A DNA stretch of 64,000 nt from Pseudoxanthomonas broegbernensis. Its GTDB lineage: Bacteria; Pseudomonadota; Gammaproteobacteria; Xanthomonadales; Xanthomonadaceae. A program made the position numbers and the translations under genes. The stretch is from positions 248,001-312,000 of the forward strand of contig NZ_JACHGU010000005.1 in assembly GCF_014202435.1 (NCBI RefSeq). Reading direction: 5' to 3'. This document shows, piece after piece, positions 53,828 to 62,587 of the stretch. Position 1 is the stretch's first letter. Every line of letters begins with the position of its first letter. Below the pieces are notes generated by a model. The model was not told the origin of the DNA. It was given only the letters and a program-made list of their open reading frames with translations, and searched no databases.

Positions 53828-54052
53828 GGGCTGGCTCGTGGTGCGTCGGCGGCGCGCGGCGCGTGTGGAGCGCGCACTATAGCCTGCGCTACCGTCCCCG
53901 GAGGCCGCCTCCACCGCGCCACTGCATTCCGCCGGCGCGACCATCGCCGGCGACGCGGCCGGGCCGGCTCGTTTACCCTTGCACCCCCGCGGCGCGGCGC
54001 TCTTCGCCGTCGCGGCCATTACCTGGAACCGTAACCCTCTGGAGCCTCGCAC

Positions 54053-55027
54053 ATGATCCGACCGTCGTATCTCCCGGCCACGGCCGCGCTGCTGGCCCTG
54101 TCCTTCTGCGCCATCGCCCGCGCGCCCGAAGCGGCGCCTCCGCAGGTACCGGGCGTGTACCACCACGCGACCGGCCCCCTGCGGGTGACCGCGCTGCTCG
54201 ACGGCAACGTGGCCCTGTCGCAGCAACTGCTGGCGGGCGCCGCGGCGGACCGGGTCGCCGAGCTGCTCGAACGCGGCTTCGTGCCCGGCGATGCGCAGGG
54301 CGTGCAGACGGCGGTCAACGCATTCCTCGTCCGCGCCGGCGACACCCTGGTACTGGTGGACGCGGGCACGGGCGACTGCTTCGGCCCCGGCCTGGGCCGG
54401 GTGCCGGAGAACCTGCGCGCCGCCGGCTACGCGCCGGAGCAGGTCGACCACGTGCTGCTCACCCACGCCCACCCGGACCACATGTGCGGCCTGCGCGACG
54501 CGCAGGGCGCCGCCGTCTACCCGAATGCCACGGTCTGGCTGGCGCAGGCCGACGCCGACTACTGGCTGGACCCGGCCTCGGAGGCCAAGGCGCCGGAGGA
54601 CTCGCGCGCCACTTTCGCCATGGCGCGGCGCGCCATCGCCCCGTACCAGGCCGCCGGCCGGGTGCAGCGCTTCGTCCCCGGCCAGCCGGGGCTGCCCCTG
54701 GGCGCGGCCGCCCTGGACACGCACGGGCATACGCCCGGCCATGTCTCCTACCTGTTCGGCGAGGGCGGGCAGGGCCTGCTGGCGTGGGGCGACGTGCTGC
54801 ACTTCCACGCGGTGCAGTTCGCCCACCCGGAGGTGAGCATCGAGTTCGACAGCGACCGTACCGCCGCCATCGCCTCGCGCAAGCGCGTGCTGCAGCAGGC
54901 CAGCGGCGAGCGCTGGTGGGTGGCCGGCGCGCACCTGCCCTTCCCCGGCCTGGGCCACGTGCGCACCGAGGACGGAGCCTATGCCTGGGTGCCGGCCGAG
55001 TTCAGCCCGCTGCCCGACGAGCGCTGA
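54053..55027 (+). CDS. Secreted metallo-beta-lactamase-fold hydrolase
   Basis: A 324-residue exported protein. An N-terminal signal segment ([24 protein letters not shown]) precedes an MBL domain with the metal motif [11 protein letters not shown] near residue 138, further ligands in [14 protein letters not shown] and AWGDVLHFH. The closest families by pattern are periplasmic MBL hydrolases and lactonases, not true beta-lactamases. Substrate unknown. It is divergent from gshA and convergent with engB. Confidence 0.85.
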   Translation: MIRPSYLPATAALLALSFCAIARAPEAAPPQVPGVYHHATGPLRVTALLDGNVALSQQLLAGAAADRVAELLERGFVPGDAQGVQTAVNAFLVRAGDTLVLVDAGTGDCFGPGLGRVPENLRAAGYAPEQVDHVLLTHAHPDHMCGLRDAQGAAVYPNATVWLAQADADYWLDPASEAKAPEDSRATFAMARRAIAPYQAAGRVQRFVPGQPGLPLGAAALDTHGHTPGHVSYLFGEGGQGLLAWGDVLHFHAVQFAHPEVSIEFDSDRTAAIASRKRVLQQASGERWWVAGAHLPFPGLGHVRTEDGAYAWVPAEFSPLPDER

Positions 55028-55044
55028 GCGCGCCGGCTTCGGCG

Positions 55045-55671
55045 TCAGGCCGGCTTCGGCGGCTGCGCCGGCCCCAGGCCCAGCCAGCCGGCCACCACCG
55101 CGCGCGCCTCGTCCACGCCCTGCTTGGACTCGCCCGAGAACGCCTGCACGCTCACGCTGTCGCCGTAGGCCGAGGCCAGTTCGCGGCGCACCGCGGCCGC
55201 GGCCTGCATCTGCTGGCCGCGGCCGAGCTTGTCGGCCTTGGTCAGCAGCGCGTGCGCCGGCAGGCTGCGCGATGCCGCGTAGTCCAGCATCTGCCGGTCG
55301 TAGTCCTTGAGCGGATGGCGGATGTCCATCACCACCACCAGGCCCTTCAGCGCCTGGCGGGTGCGGAAGTAGCGGTCGATGAACGCCTGCCAGTGCGCCT
55401 GCAGGTCCTGCGGCACCTTGGCGTAGCCGTAGCCGGGCAGGTCGACCAGGCAGCGCTGCGGCTCCACCTCGAAGAAGACCAGTTGCTGGGTGCGGCCGGG
55501 GGTCTTGGACACGCGCGCCAGCGCGTTCTGCCGGGTCAGGGCGTTGAGCGCGCTGGACTTGCCGGCATTGGAGCGGCCGGCGAAGGCGACCTCGTGGCCG
55601 CCATCGGGCGGCAGTTGCGCAGGGGTGTGCGCGGCGCCCAGATAGCGGGCCTTTTCGAGCGGACTGGACAT
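55045..55671 (-). CDS. engB: Ribosome biogenesis GTPase EngB/YihA (YsxC)
   Basis: A 208-residue TrmE-Era-EngA-like GTPase needed for large ribosomal subunit assembly. G-motifs: G1 [12 protein letters not shown] near residue 37, G3 [10 protein letters not shown]4 [10 protein letters not shown]. The ATG at 55671 ([15 protein letters not shown]) fits the family N-terminus better than the ATG 21 bases upstream. Confidence 0.93.
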   Translation of the reverse strand: MSSPLEKARYLGAAHTPAQLPPDGGHEVAFAGRSNAGKSSALNALTRQNALARVSKTPGRTQQLVFFEVEPQRCLVDLPGYGYAKVPQDLQAHWQAFIDRYFRTRQALKGLVVVMDIRHPLKDYDRQMLDYAASRSLPAHALLTKADKLGRGQQMQAAAAVRRELASAYGDSVSVQAFSGESKQGVDEARAVVAGWLGLGPAQPPKPA

Positions 55672-55722
55672 GCGCATAGGATCGCACGGCACGCGGCCGC
55701 GGCGGCCATGGAAGGGGTTTCA

Positions 55723-55752
55723 TTGACCGTCGCGCCCCGGCTTGGGGATAAT
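55723..55752 (+). promoter_or_regulatory. Sigma70 promoter for cytochrome c4
   Basis: TTGACC (55723-55728), an 18-base spacer and GATAAT (55747-55752), giving a transcription start near 55759, 50 bases before the cytochrome ATG. Both hexamers match 5 of 6 consensus positions. Confidence 0.75.
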
Positions 55753-55808
55753 CCCGGTGTTTCGCGGCTGTTCACAGGCCGCATCGATCGGGTACCCGGA
55801 GCTCTAGC

Positions 55809-56600
55809 ATGCGCCACGCTCGCGTTATCGCCCTTGCCGGTCTGGCCGTCGTGGCCACCGCCGCCGTCGCCTACGCCGCCCAGACCACGGTGGTGCCGGT
55901 GCCGGACAACGCGCCGGTGGAGGCCGCCCCGCTGGAAGTGGACCTGAGCAAGACCCACTGGGGCGATGCCGAGGCCGGCGCCGAGAAGGCCGTGGCCTGC
56001 GCCGCCTGCCACGGCGCCGACGGCAACCCGACCGACCCGCAGTACCCGCGCCTGGCCGGCCAGAGCGAGCGCTACATGGCCCGCCAGCTTGCCCTGTTCG
56101 CCAGCGGCGAGCGCCATGGCGGCCTGGCCGCGGTGATGGCGCCGTTCGCGCAGATGCTCAGCCCGCAGGACATGCGCGACGTGGGCGCCTTCTTCGCCAC
56201 CCAGAAGGCCGGCGCCGGCGTGGCCGACGATGCCCTGGTCGAAGGCGACGGCCCCTATGCCGGCCTGAAGTTCTACGAGATCGGCCAGAAGCTGTACCGC
56301 GGCGGCGACCCGGAGCGCGGCATCCCCGCCTGCCTGGCCTGCCACGGCCCGGCCGGCGCCGGCAACCCGGGCCCGGCCTACCCGCACGTGGGCGGGCAGA
56401 TGGCCGACTACACCGCCCGCCGCCTGCAGGAGTACCAGGCAGGCGTGACCAGCGAGAAGGACCCGACGCTGTTCCACATCATGGCCCAGGTCGCCGGCAA
56501 GCTGACCGAACAGGAGATCGGCGCCCTGTCCAGCTACCTGCAGGGCCTGCACGACCGCGCCGACGACGTCGCCGAGGCGGGGATTCCGCCGCGCTCGTGA
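55809..56600 (+). CDS. Diheme cytochrome c4
   Basis: A 263-residue exported protein. After a signal peptide (MRHARVIALAGLAVVATAAVAYA) come two class I cytochrome c domains with heme sites CAACH (near residue 63) and CLACH (near residue 180), each followed by the G-P/A-D-G and Met-ligand regions (MAPFAQML...). Cytochrome c4 hands electrons to terminal oxidases or denitrification enzymes in the periplasm. It has a good promoter in front and a terminator behind, and stands as a single unit. Confidence 0.93.
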   Translation: MRHARVIALAGLAVVATAAVAYAAQTTVVPVPDNAPVEAAPLEVDLSKTHWGDAEAGAEKAVACAACHGADGNPTDPQYPRLAGQSERYMARQLALFASGERHGGLAAVMAPFAQMLSPQDMRDVGAFFATQKAGAGVADDALVEGDGPYAGLKFYEIGQKLYRGGDPERGIPACLACHGPAGAGNPGPAYPHVGGQMADYTARRLQEYQAGVTSEKDPTLFHIMAQVAGKLTEQEIGALSSYLQGLHDRADDVAEAGIPPRS

Positions 56601-56655
56601 ACTTTCGCGGTCCCGCCGCGGTCACAGACGTCGCGATTCCCTCCTCTCCTGTTTG

Positions 56656-56683
56656 CGCCGGCCCCTGGCCGGCGTCGTTTTTT
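56656..56683 (+). terminator. Rho-independent terminator after cytochrome c4
   Basis: An 8-bp perfect stem CGCCGGCC / GGCCGGCG with a three-base loop and a downstream T6 run, 55 bases after the stop. Confidence 0.82.
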
Positions 56684-56739
56684 ACGCCCTACGCGCCACC
56701 GCAGCCGCCACCGGACCCCCGCCAGGAAGCGCCGCCAAG

Positions 56740-57381
56740 ATGAAATCCCTGATCGCCGGACTGTTCCTCGCCGCGCTGGCCTGGCTGCCGGCCGCGCATG
56801 CCGCCGACACGCCGCAGGCCGGGCGCGACTACGTGGAGATCGACGTCGGCCCCTGGGCGCCGAAGGCGGGCCGGATCGAGGTGGCCGAGGTGTTCGGCTA
56901 CACCTGCCCGCACTGCGCGCACTTCGAGCCCATGCTGCGGCAATGGAAGGCGAAGCTGCCGCCCGACGTGGACCTGGTGCCGGTGCCGGCCGCCTTCGGC
57001 GGCGGCTGGGACGCCTGGGCGCGCGCGTACTTCGCCGCCCAGCGCCTGGGCGTGGCCGAGCGCACCCACCAGGCGGTGTTCGATGCGCTCCACCGCGACG
57101 GCACCCTGCCGCGCAACGCGACCGCGCAGGAACTGGCCGGCTTCTACGCCAACCACGGCGTCGATCCCGAGCGCTTCCGCGCCGCCCTGGCCGACCCGCA
57201 GGTCGATGCGCTGCTGCGCAAGTCCGCCGCCTTCGTCCGCGGTGCGGGGCTGGGCGGCACGCCGACGGTGATCGTCAACGGCCGCTACCGCGTGCTCGGC
57301 GAGCGCTACGAGGACGTGCTGCGCACCAGCCAATGGCTGATCGCGCGCGAGCGCTCGGCCCACGCCTCCACTTCCCGCTGA
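56740..57381 (+). CDS. dsbA: Thiol:disulfide interchange protein, DsbA-like
   Basis: A 213-residue exported protein. Signal peptide MKSLIAGLFLAALAWLPAAHA; the DsbA active site CPHC in EVFGYTCPHCAHFEPML; the cis-Pro loop in GLGGTPTVIVNGRY. It oxidises cysteines in secreted proteins. The next gene codes for a second DsbA-like protein, 46 bases downstream, which is about 60% alike by eye in the active-site region. Confidence 0.9.
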   Translation: MKSLIAGLFLAALAWLPAAHAADTPQAGRDYVEIDVGPWAPKAGRIEVAEVFGYTCPHCAHFEPMLRQWKAKLPPDVDLVPVPAAFGGGWDAWARAYFAAQRLGVAERTHQAVFDALHRDGTLPRNATAQELAGFYANHGVDPERFRAALADPQVDALLRKSAAFVRGAGLGGTPTVIVNGRYRVLGERYEDVLRTSQWLIARERSAHASTSR

Positions 57382-57427
57382 CGGCCCCCTGGCCGATCCT
57401 GTCCCCTTCCGCCGGAGAACCCCGCCC

Positions 57428-58240
57428 ATGAAAACGCGCCTGAGCCTGATCCTGCCGCTGCTGCTGAGCCTGGCCGCCTGTTCCGGCGCGCAGGCCCCAC
57501 CCCCGGCCGCGCAGGACACCGCCGCGCCCGTCGAGACGCAGGACGCCGCGCCGGCGGCCCAGGCCGATGCGGACACCGCCCCCGAGGCGACCGATGCCGC
57601 CGAGGCCGGCGCCGGGGAGGCCGGCGAAGCGGCCCCCCTGGCGCCGCGACCGCCCAGCGGACCGGCTCCGGTGGCCGGGGTGGACTACGTGGAGATCGCC
57701 AACGGCCAGCCGTTCCAGCCGGCGGCCGGCAAGATCGAGGTGGCCGAGGTGTTCGGCTACACCTGCCCGCACTGCGCCCAGTTCGAGCCGGTGCTCAACG
57801 CATGGAAGCGGCGCCAGCCGGCCGACGTGGAGGTGATCGCGGTGCCGGCCGCGTTCGGCGGCTTCTGGACCCCGTACGCGCGCGCCTTCTACACCGCCGA
57901 GGCGCTGGGCGTGCTGGCGCAGAGCCACGACGCCATGTTCGCGGCCATCCACCTGCAGCGCAGCCTGCCGGTGAACCCCAACGTCGGCGCCGAGCAGTTG
58001 GCCCCGTTCTACGCCCGCTACGGCGTGGACGCCAAGCGCTTCGCCGATACCTTCAACAGCTTCGGCGTGGACGCCAAGATCAACCGCGCCCGCCAGTTCG
58101 CGTCCAAGTCGAAGATCGAAGGCACCCCGTCGCTGGTGGTCGCCGGCAAGTACACCATCACGGTGGACCAGCAGGGTTTCGACAAGATGCTCAACACCGC
58201 CGAATGGCTGATCGCCCAGGAGCGCGGCGGCACGCGCTGA
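57428..58240 (+). CDS. DsbA-like lipoprotein
   Basis: A 270-residue relative of the preceding protein. It has a lipoprotein signal with lipobox LAAC (residues 16-19), then an Ala/Asp/Pro-rich linker to about residue 78, then a DsbA domain with CPHC in EVFGYTCPHCAQFEPVL and the cis-Pro GTPSLVV. It is thus an anchored second copy, probably produced by duplication and diversified for location or partner. The close spacing suggests one operon. Confidence 0.88.
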   Translation: MKTRLSLILPLLLSLAACSGAQAPPPAAQDTAAPVETQDAAPAAQADADTAPEATDAAEAGAGEAGEAAPLAPRPPSGPAPVAGVDYVEIANGQPFQPAAGKIEVAEVFGYTCPHCAQFEPVLNAWKRRQPADVEVIAVPAAFGGFWTPYARAFYTAEALGVLAQSHDAMFAAIHLQRSLPVNPNVGAEQLAPFYARYGVDAKRFADTFNSFGVDAKINRARQFASKSKIEGTPSLVVAGKYTITVDQQGFDKMLNTAEWLIAQERGGTR

Positions 58241-58264
58241 GCGCGCCACACCCCCCACGCACGC

Positions 58265-59086
58265 ATGGACACCCTCCCCCCCACCTTCGAATCGTCGGCC
58301 GACGCGCTCCTGGCCGACGCGGCATCGGGCACGCGCACCCTGCGCATGCTCAGCGCCAACATCCAGGCCGGCTCAAGCACCCGCCGCTACAGCGACTACC
58401 TGACCCGCAGTTGGTCGCACGCGCTGCCGTCGGGGAGCAAGCGCAGCAGCCTGGACGTGATCGCGCAACTGGCCGCCGGGCACGACATCGTCGGCCTGCA
58501 GGAAAGCGACCCGGGCAGCCTGCGCTCGGGCTTCACCAACCAGACCCGCTACCTGGCCCAGCGCGCCGGCTTCCACTACTGGACCCACCAGCCCAACCGC
58601 AGCGTCGGCGGCGTGGCCTCCAGCGCCAACGGCCTGCTCAGCCGGCTGGAACCGGTGAAGACGGTCGAGCACGCGCTGCCCGGCCGGATCAAGGGCCGCG
58701 GCGTGCTGCTGGCGCACTTCGGCGACGACCGCCAGGGCCTCACCGTGGCGGTGGCGCACCTGTCGCTGGGGGCCAAGTCGCGCCTGGTGCAGTTGTCCTT
58801 CATCGCCGAGGTGCTGAAGGACCATCCCAACACGGTGCTGATGGGCGACTTCAACTGCCTGGCCGACCAGCCGGAGATGAACGTCCTGTACCGCAACACG
58901 GGGCTGCGCCCGCCCGAGTGCGCGGTGCCGACCTTCCCGAGCTGGAAGCCGCAGCGGGCGATCGACCACATCCTGATCAGCGGCCAGTTGCGCTGCGCCG
59001 GCGCGCGCGCCCTGCCGGCCGCGTTCTCCGACCACCTGGCGCTGGCGATGGATATCGACGTGCCGGAGGCGGCGCTGCGGAGCTGA
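58265..59086 (+). CDS. Endonuclease/exonuclease/phosphatase family protein
   Basis: A 273-residue EEP-fold metal phosphoesterase. Motifs are LRMLSANIQAGSS at the start (metal Asn), VGLQESDPGS (metal Glu), VLMGDFNC and the final RAIDHILIS and FSDHLALAMD. No signal peptide is seen. It could act on nucleic acids, phosphoinositide-like or other phosphodiesters. It follows the second DsbA-like gene after 24 bases, probably by chance. Confidence 0.82.
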   Translation: MDTLPPTFESSADALLADAASGTRTLRMLSANIQAGSSTRRYSDYLTRSWSHALPSGSKRSSLDVIAQLAAGHDIVGLQESDPGSLRSGFTNQTRYLAQRAGFHYWTHQPNRSVGGVASSANGLLSRLEPVKTVEHALPGRIKGRGVLLAHFGDDRQGLTVAVAHLSLGAKSRLVQLSFIAEVLKDHPNTVLMGDFNCLADQPEMNVLYRNTGLRPPECAVPTFPSWKPQRAIDHILISGQLRCAGARALPAAFSDHLALAMDIDVPEAALRS

Positions 59087-59284
59087 GGGCGCGACGCCCC
59101 TCACGGGAGTGAAGCGCCGCCCGCCTGCTTCCCTTTTTTCGGCGAAGCCGAAGAGAGGGGGCATGGCCGTTTCCCTGACCGCATCAAGCGGAGCGGCTTC
59201 GGAAGGGGCCCCCGTCCGGAACTATGAAGCTCGACGGCGTTGCTGTTGCCGTTCGACGGCCCGCGTAGATGTACATGCCTGGCG

Positions 59285-59307
59285 GTCGCGCCCAAGGCGC
59301 CCCTACA
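59285..59307 (-). repeat. REP-like element
   Basis: Read on the minus strand: TGTAGGGGCGCCTTGGGCGC..., the same intergenic repeat family as at 27197 and 29821. The rest of the 279-base gap (59087-59365) shows no gene. Confidence 0.6.
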
Positions 59308-59365
59308 AGAAGCAGCGCAAGAGGCACACGGATGGCCCCGGAGAGGAGTGAAACCCCCCTGGCGC

Positions 59366-60142
59366 TCAGAACCCGTAGCGCAGGAAGCCGCCGTCCACCG
59401 CGATGCATTCGCCGGTGACATAGGCCGCCGCCGGCAGGCACAGGAAGGCGACCGCGCCGGCCACTTCCTCCGGCTCGCCGATCCGGCGCATCGGGGTGCG
59501 TTCCAGGACTTCGTCGTAGTAGTCCGGGTCCGACAGCGGGCCGGAGGTGCGGCGGGTGCGGATGTACCACGGCGCCACCGCGTTGACCCGGATGCCGTCG
59601 GCCGCCCATTCGCAAGCCAGGTTGCGGGTCATCTGGTGCAGCGCGGCCTTGGTCATGCCGTAGACCACGCCGCTGCGCACGTGGGTCAGGCCGGAGACGC
59701 TGCCGACGTTGACGATGCACGAGGCCGGGTGCCGCGCCAGCAGCGGGTGCGCGTAGCGCGACAGCTCGAAGGCCGAGAACAGGTTGGTCTCGAAGATCGA
59801 GCGCCATTCGTCCTCGGTGTAGTCCACCGCCGCCTTGGTGGCGTTGGCGCCGGCGTTGTTGACCAGGACGTGCAGGCCGTCGCCCTGGTCCTCGGCCCAG
59901 TCCAGGATCGCCTGGCGGTCGTCGTCGTCGGCCACGTCCGCGGCCATGGCCTGGACGTCCCGCGCCGGATGGCGGTCGGCCAGTTCGTCGCGCGCCTGCT
60001 GCAAGGCGTCCTCGCCGCGCGCGACCAGCAGCAGGTCCGCGCCCAGCGCGGCCAGCTCGTGCGCGATCGCAAGGCCGATGCCGGCGCTCGCCCCGGTCAC
60101 CAGCGCCAGTCTTCCGTCCAGCCGCCAACGGTTGCCGTCCAT
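59366..60142 (-). CDS. SDR family oxidoreductase
   Basis: A 258-residue classical short-chain dehydrogenase/reductase. The cofactor motif is TGASAGIGLAIA, the NNAG motif is present (LVNNAGANAT), Ser in VGSVSGLTHV and the Tyr/Lys pair in YGMTKAALHQ, with the C-terminal AVDGGFLRYGF. The sequence order resembles tropinone-reductase-like and 3-oxoacyl-ACP-reductase-like SDRs; an Arg in VARGED suggests NADPH. Substrate unknown. Confidence 0.88.
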   Translation of the reverse strand: MDGNRWRLDGRLALVTGASAGIGLAIAHELAALGADLLLVARGEDALQQARDELADRHPARDVQAMAADVADDDDRQAILDWAEDQGDGLHVLVNNAGANATKAAVDYTEDEWRSIFETNLFSAFELSRYAHPLLARHPASCIVNVGSVSGLTHVRSGVVYGMTKAALHQMTRNLACEWAADGIRVNAVAPWYIRTRRTSGPLSDPDYYDEVLERTPMRRIGEPEEVAGAVAFLCLPAAAYVTGECIAVDGGFLRYGF

Positions 60143-60184
60143 GGGGCGTAGGATACCTTCCGGTCCCATCGACGGAGCGAACCG

Positions 60185-60424
60185 ATGCATCGACTCATCC
60201 GTGCCCGTCCCTGCCTGGGCGTCGCCGCGGCGCTGTGCGCCATCGTCCTGGCCGGGTGCCGCCCCGAGCCGCCGCCGACCGAGCAGCCGCCGGAGCCGCA
60301 GGCGCATACCGAACTGCGCGATGCGATCCAGGCGCCGCAGCACAAGGCCGCCGCGGTCGAGGACGCGCTGCAGCAAGGCGCCGCCAGCCAGCGCGCGCAG
60401 ATCGACGCGGCCGAGGGCGGCTGA
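60185..60424 (+). CDS. Small lipoprotein, hypothetical
   Basis: A 79-residue protein with a lipoprotein signal (hydrophobic helix, lipobox LAGC at residues 22-25) and a short mature region rich in Pro, Glu and Gln that ends in a likely helix (KAAAVEDALQQGAASQRAQID). No known family. Divergent from the SDR gene, 42 bases away. Confidence 0.65.
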   Translation: MHRLIRARPCLGVAAALCAIVLAGCRPEPPPTEQPPEPQAHTELRDAIQAPQHKAAAVEDALQQGAASQRAQIDAAEGG

Positions 60425-60450
60425 CGACGCGCCCGGTTCCACCGCCGCTT

Positions 60451-60544
60451 CTTGCGGGAGCCGGCTTCCGCTGGCGACATCCCGGAGGTCCATGGAAGGC
60501 GGCCATGCGCGCAGGGCGGTCGCCGGCGGTACCCGGCTCCTGCA
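60451..60544. repeat. Inverted pair of REP-like elements
   Basis: A plus copy (60451-60477: CTTGCGGGAGCCGGCTTCCG...) and a minus copy (60521-60544: TGCAGGAGCCGGGTACC... in reverse) between the small lipoprotein gene and sppA. Same family as at 27197 and 29821. Confidence 0.6.
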
Positions 60545-60609
60545 TCAAAGCACCGCGGCTGGCCGTGCTACGCCCGCGCAAGCGGGCGCTCCGCCGGCAC
60601 GATGCCGCG

Positions 60610-62514
60610 CTACAGCCCGCAGAAACAGTAGGCCAGCGACTTCACCGGCGCGCCGTCGCGGTCCTTGAGCGCGCGCTCGACGAAACGCAGTTGCGCCTCG
60701 GTCTCCGGCATGGCGCGGGCCAGCGCGGCGCGGGCCAGGCCCGAGTCCTGCAGCAGCGCCGCGCCCAGGCGGCTGCCGGCGAAGCCGGACATGAACTGCG
60801 CGAACGGCGTGGCCGCCTTCTCGATGTAGTGCACCCGGTACTTGCCCTTCTCGCCCAGCTTGGCGCGCGCGGCGGCATCGGCGACGGCATCGGCCAGGCC
60901 GCCCAGCGCGTCGACCAGGCCGCGTTCCTTGGCCTGCGCGCCGCTCCACACCCGGCCGCGGGCGACCTCGTCGACCGCCTCCACCGGCTTGCCGCGCGCG
61001 GCGGCGACCTTGCCGGTGAAGTCGGCGTAGCCCTTGTCGATCACCGCCTGGATCACCTGGCCCACCGCCGGGTCCAGCGGCCGGGTCACGTCGAAGGCGC
61101 CGGCGAAGCGGGTGGTGCCCACGCCGTCGGTGTGCACGCCGATCTTGTCCAGGGTGCGGGTGAAGTTGGGGATCAGGCCGAAGATGCCGATCGAACCGGT
61201 GATCGTGGACGGGTCGGCATAGATGCGGTCGGCGTTCATGCTGATCCAGTAGCCGCCGGACGCGGCCAGGTCGCCCATCGACACCACCACCGGCTTGCCG
61301 GCCTCCTTCAGCAGCTCGACCTCGCGGCGGATCTGCTCGGAGGCAAACACCTCGCCGCCGGGCGAGTCCACGCGCAGCACCACGGCCTTGACGTGCTCGT
61401 CCTCGCGCGCCTGGCGCAGCAGCGCCGAAGTCGACTCGCCGCCGATGCGGCCGGCCGGCTGGTCGCCGCCGGTGATCTCGCCCTCGGCCACCACCACCGC
61501 CACCTGCGGGCGCTTGTCGATGGGCAGGCGCCGGGCATCGAGCTGCTGCAGGTAGCCGCCCAGGCCGATGCTGCGGAAGCCCAGGTCCGAATCCTCGTCG
61601 GCCACGCCGCGCTCGGCCATCAGCGCCATGACCTGCTCGCGGGTCATCAGGCCGTCGACCAGCTTCTGCTCCAGCGCATACCTGGCCAGGTCGCCGCCGG
61701 CGGCGGCGATGCCGGCCGGCAGGTCCTCGATGCCGGCCGCCAGCCGCGCGGCGTCGAGCTTGCGCGCGGCGGCGACGTCGCCCAGGTAGCGCTGCCACAG
61801 GTCGTTCATCCAGTACAGGTCCGCTTCCTTGGACTCGGGCGAGGCCGCGTCGAGGATGTAGGGCTCGGCCGCGGACTTGTACTCGCCCACCCGGAACAGG
61901 TGCACGTCCACGCCCAGCTTTTCCTGCAGGCCCTGGCGGTAGTACTGGCGGTAGCGGCCCAGGCCCTCCAGCAGCATGCCGCCCATGGGGTCCAGGTAGA
62001 TCTCGTCGGCCTGCGCCAGCAGCAGGTATTGCGACTGGCCGATGCCCTCGCCGAAGCCCACCACCTGCTTGCCGGCCGCGCGCAGCCCGGCCAGCGCGGC
62101 GGAAAGCTCGCGCAGCGAGGCGTAGCCGGAGGGCTGCAGCTTGTCCAGTTGCAGCAGCACGCGCTCGATGTGCTTGTCTTCCTTGGCCGCCTCGATCGCG
62201 CGCAGCAGGTCGCGCAGTTGCACCTCGTCGGCCGAGTCGTCGCCCAGCGCCTTGGCCAGCGCGCGGGTCACCGGGTCGGCGGTGAACTGCTCCACCAGCC
62301 GCCCTTCCGGCGCGATCACCAGGGTGGTGCGCTCGGTCAGCGGCTTGACCCCGCTGCCGCGGCCGACCGCGGCCACGAACACGATCAGGATCAGGAACAG
62401 CAACCCGAAGAACAGCAGGTTCAGGATCAGCCGGCGGGTGAAGTTCATCACGTCCCACAGCCCGACGAAGAAGGCGGCAATGGGATTGCGGCGGGGCAGC
62501 GGCGGCGGGTTCAT
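60610..62514 (-). CDS. sppA: Signal peptide peptidase SppA, 67 kDa type
   Basis: A 634-residue inner-membrane serine protease that degrades leftover signal peptides. One N-terminal membrane helix (about residues 25-50) precedes two tandem peptidase S49 domains. The catalytic Lys is in GEYKSAAEPYIL near residue 208 of the first domain, and the nucleophile Ser is in MGDLAASGGYWISM near residue 415 of the second. Length is as in E. coli SppA. Confidence 0.93.
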   Translation of the reverse strand: MNPPPLPRRNPIAAFFVGLWDVMNFTRRLILNLLFFGLLFLILIVFVAAVGRGSGVKPLTERTTLVIAPEGRLVEQFTADPVTRALAKALGDDSADEVQLRDLLRAIEAAKEDKHIERVLLQLDKLQPSGYASLRELSAALAGLRAAGKQVVGFGEGIGQSQYLLLAQADEIYLDPMGGMLLEGLGRYRQYYRQGLQEKLGVDVHLFRVGEYKSAAEPYILDAASPESKEADLYWMNDLWQRYLGDVAAARKLDAARLAAGIEDLPAGIAAAGGDLARYALEQKLVDGLMTREQVMALMAERGVADEDSDLGFRSIGLGGYLQQLDARRLPIDKRPQVAVVVAEGEITGGDQPAGRIGGESTSALLRQAREDEHVKAVVLRVDSPGGEVFASEQIRREVELLKEAGKPVVVSMGDLAASGGYWISMNADRIYADPSTITGSIGIFGLIPNFTRTLDKIGVHTDGVGTTRFAGAFDVTRPLDPAVGQVIQAVIDKGYADFTGKVAAARGKPVEAVDEVARGRVWSGAQAKERGLVDALGGLADAVADAAARAKLGEKGKYRVHYIEKAATPFAQFMSGFAGSRLGAALLQDSGLARAALARAMPETEAQLRFVERALKDRDGAPVKSLAYCFCGL

Positions 62515-62587
62515 CTGGGGCTCCTGCGGGCGACGACGGGCGTTCCTGGGTTCTTGCGATGCAGCATACCGGCAGCGGGGACGGGTT

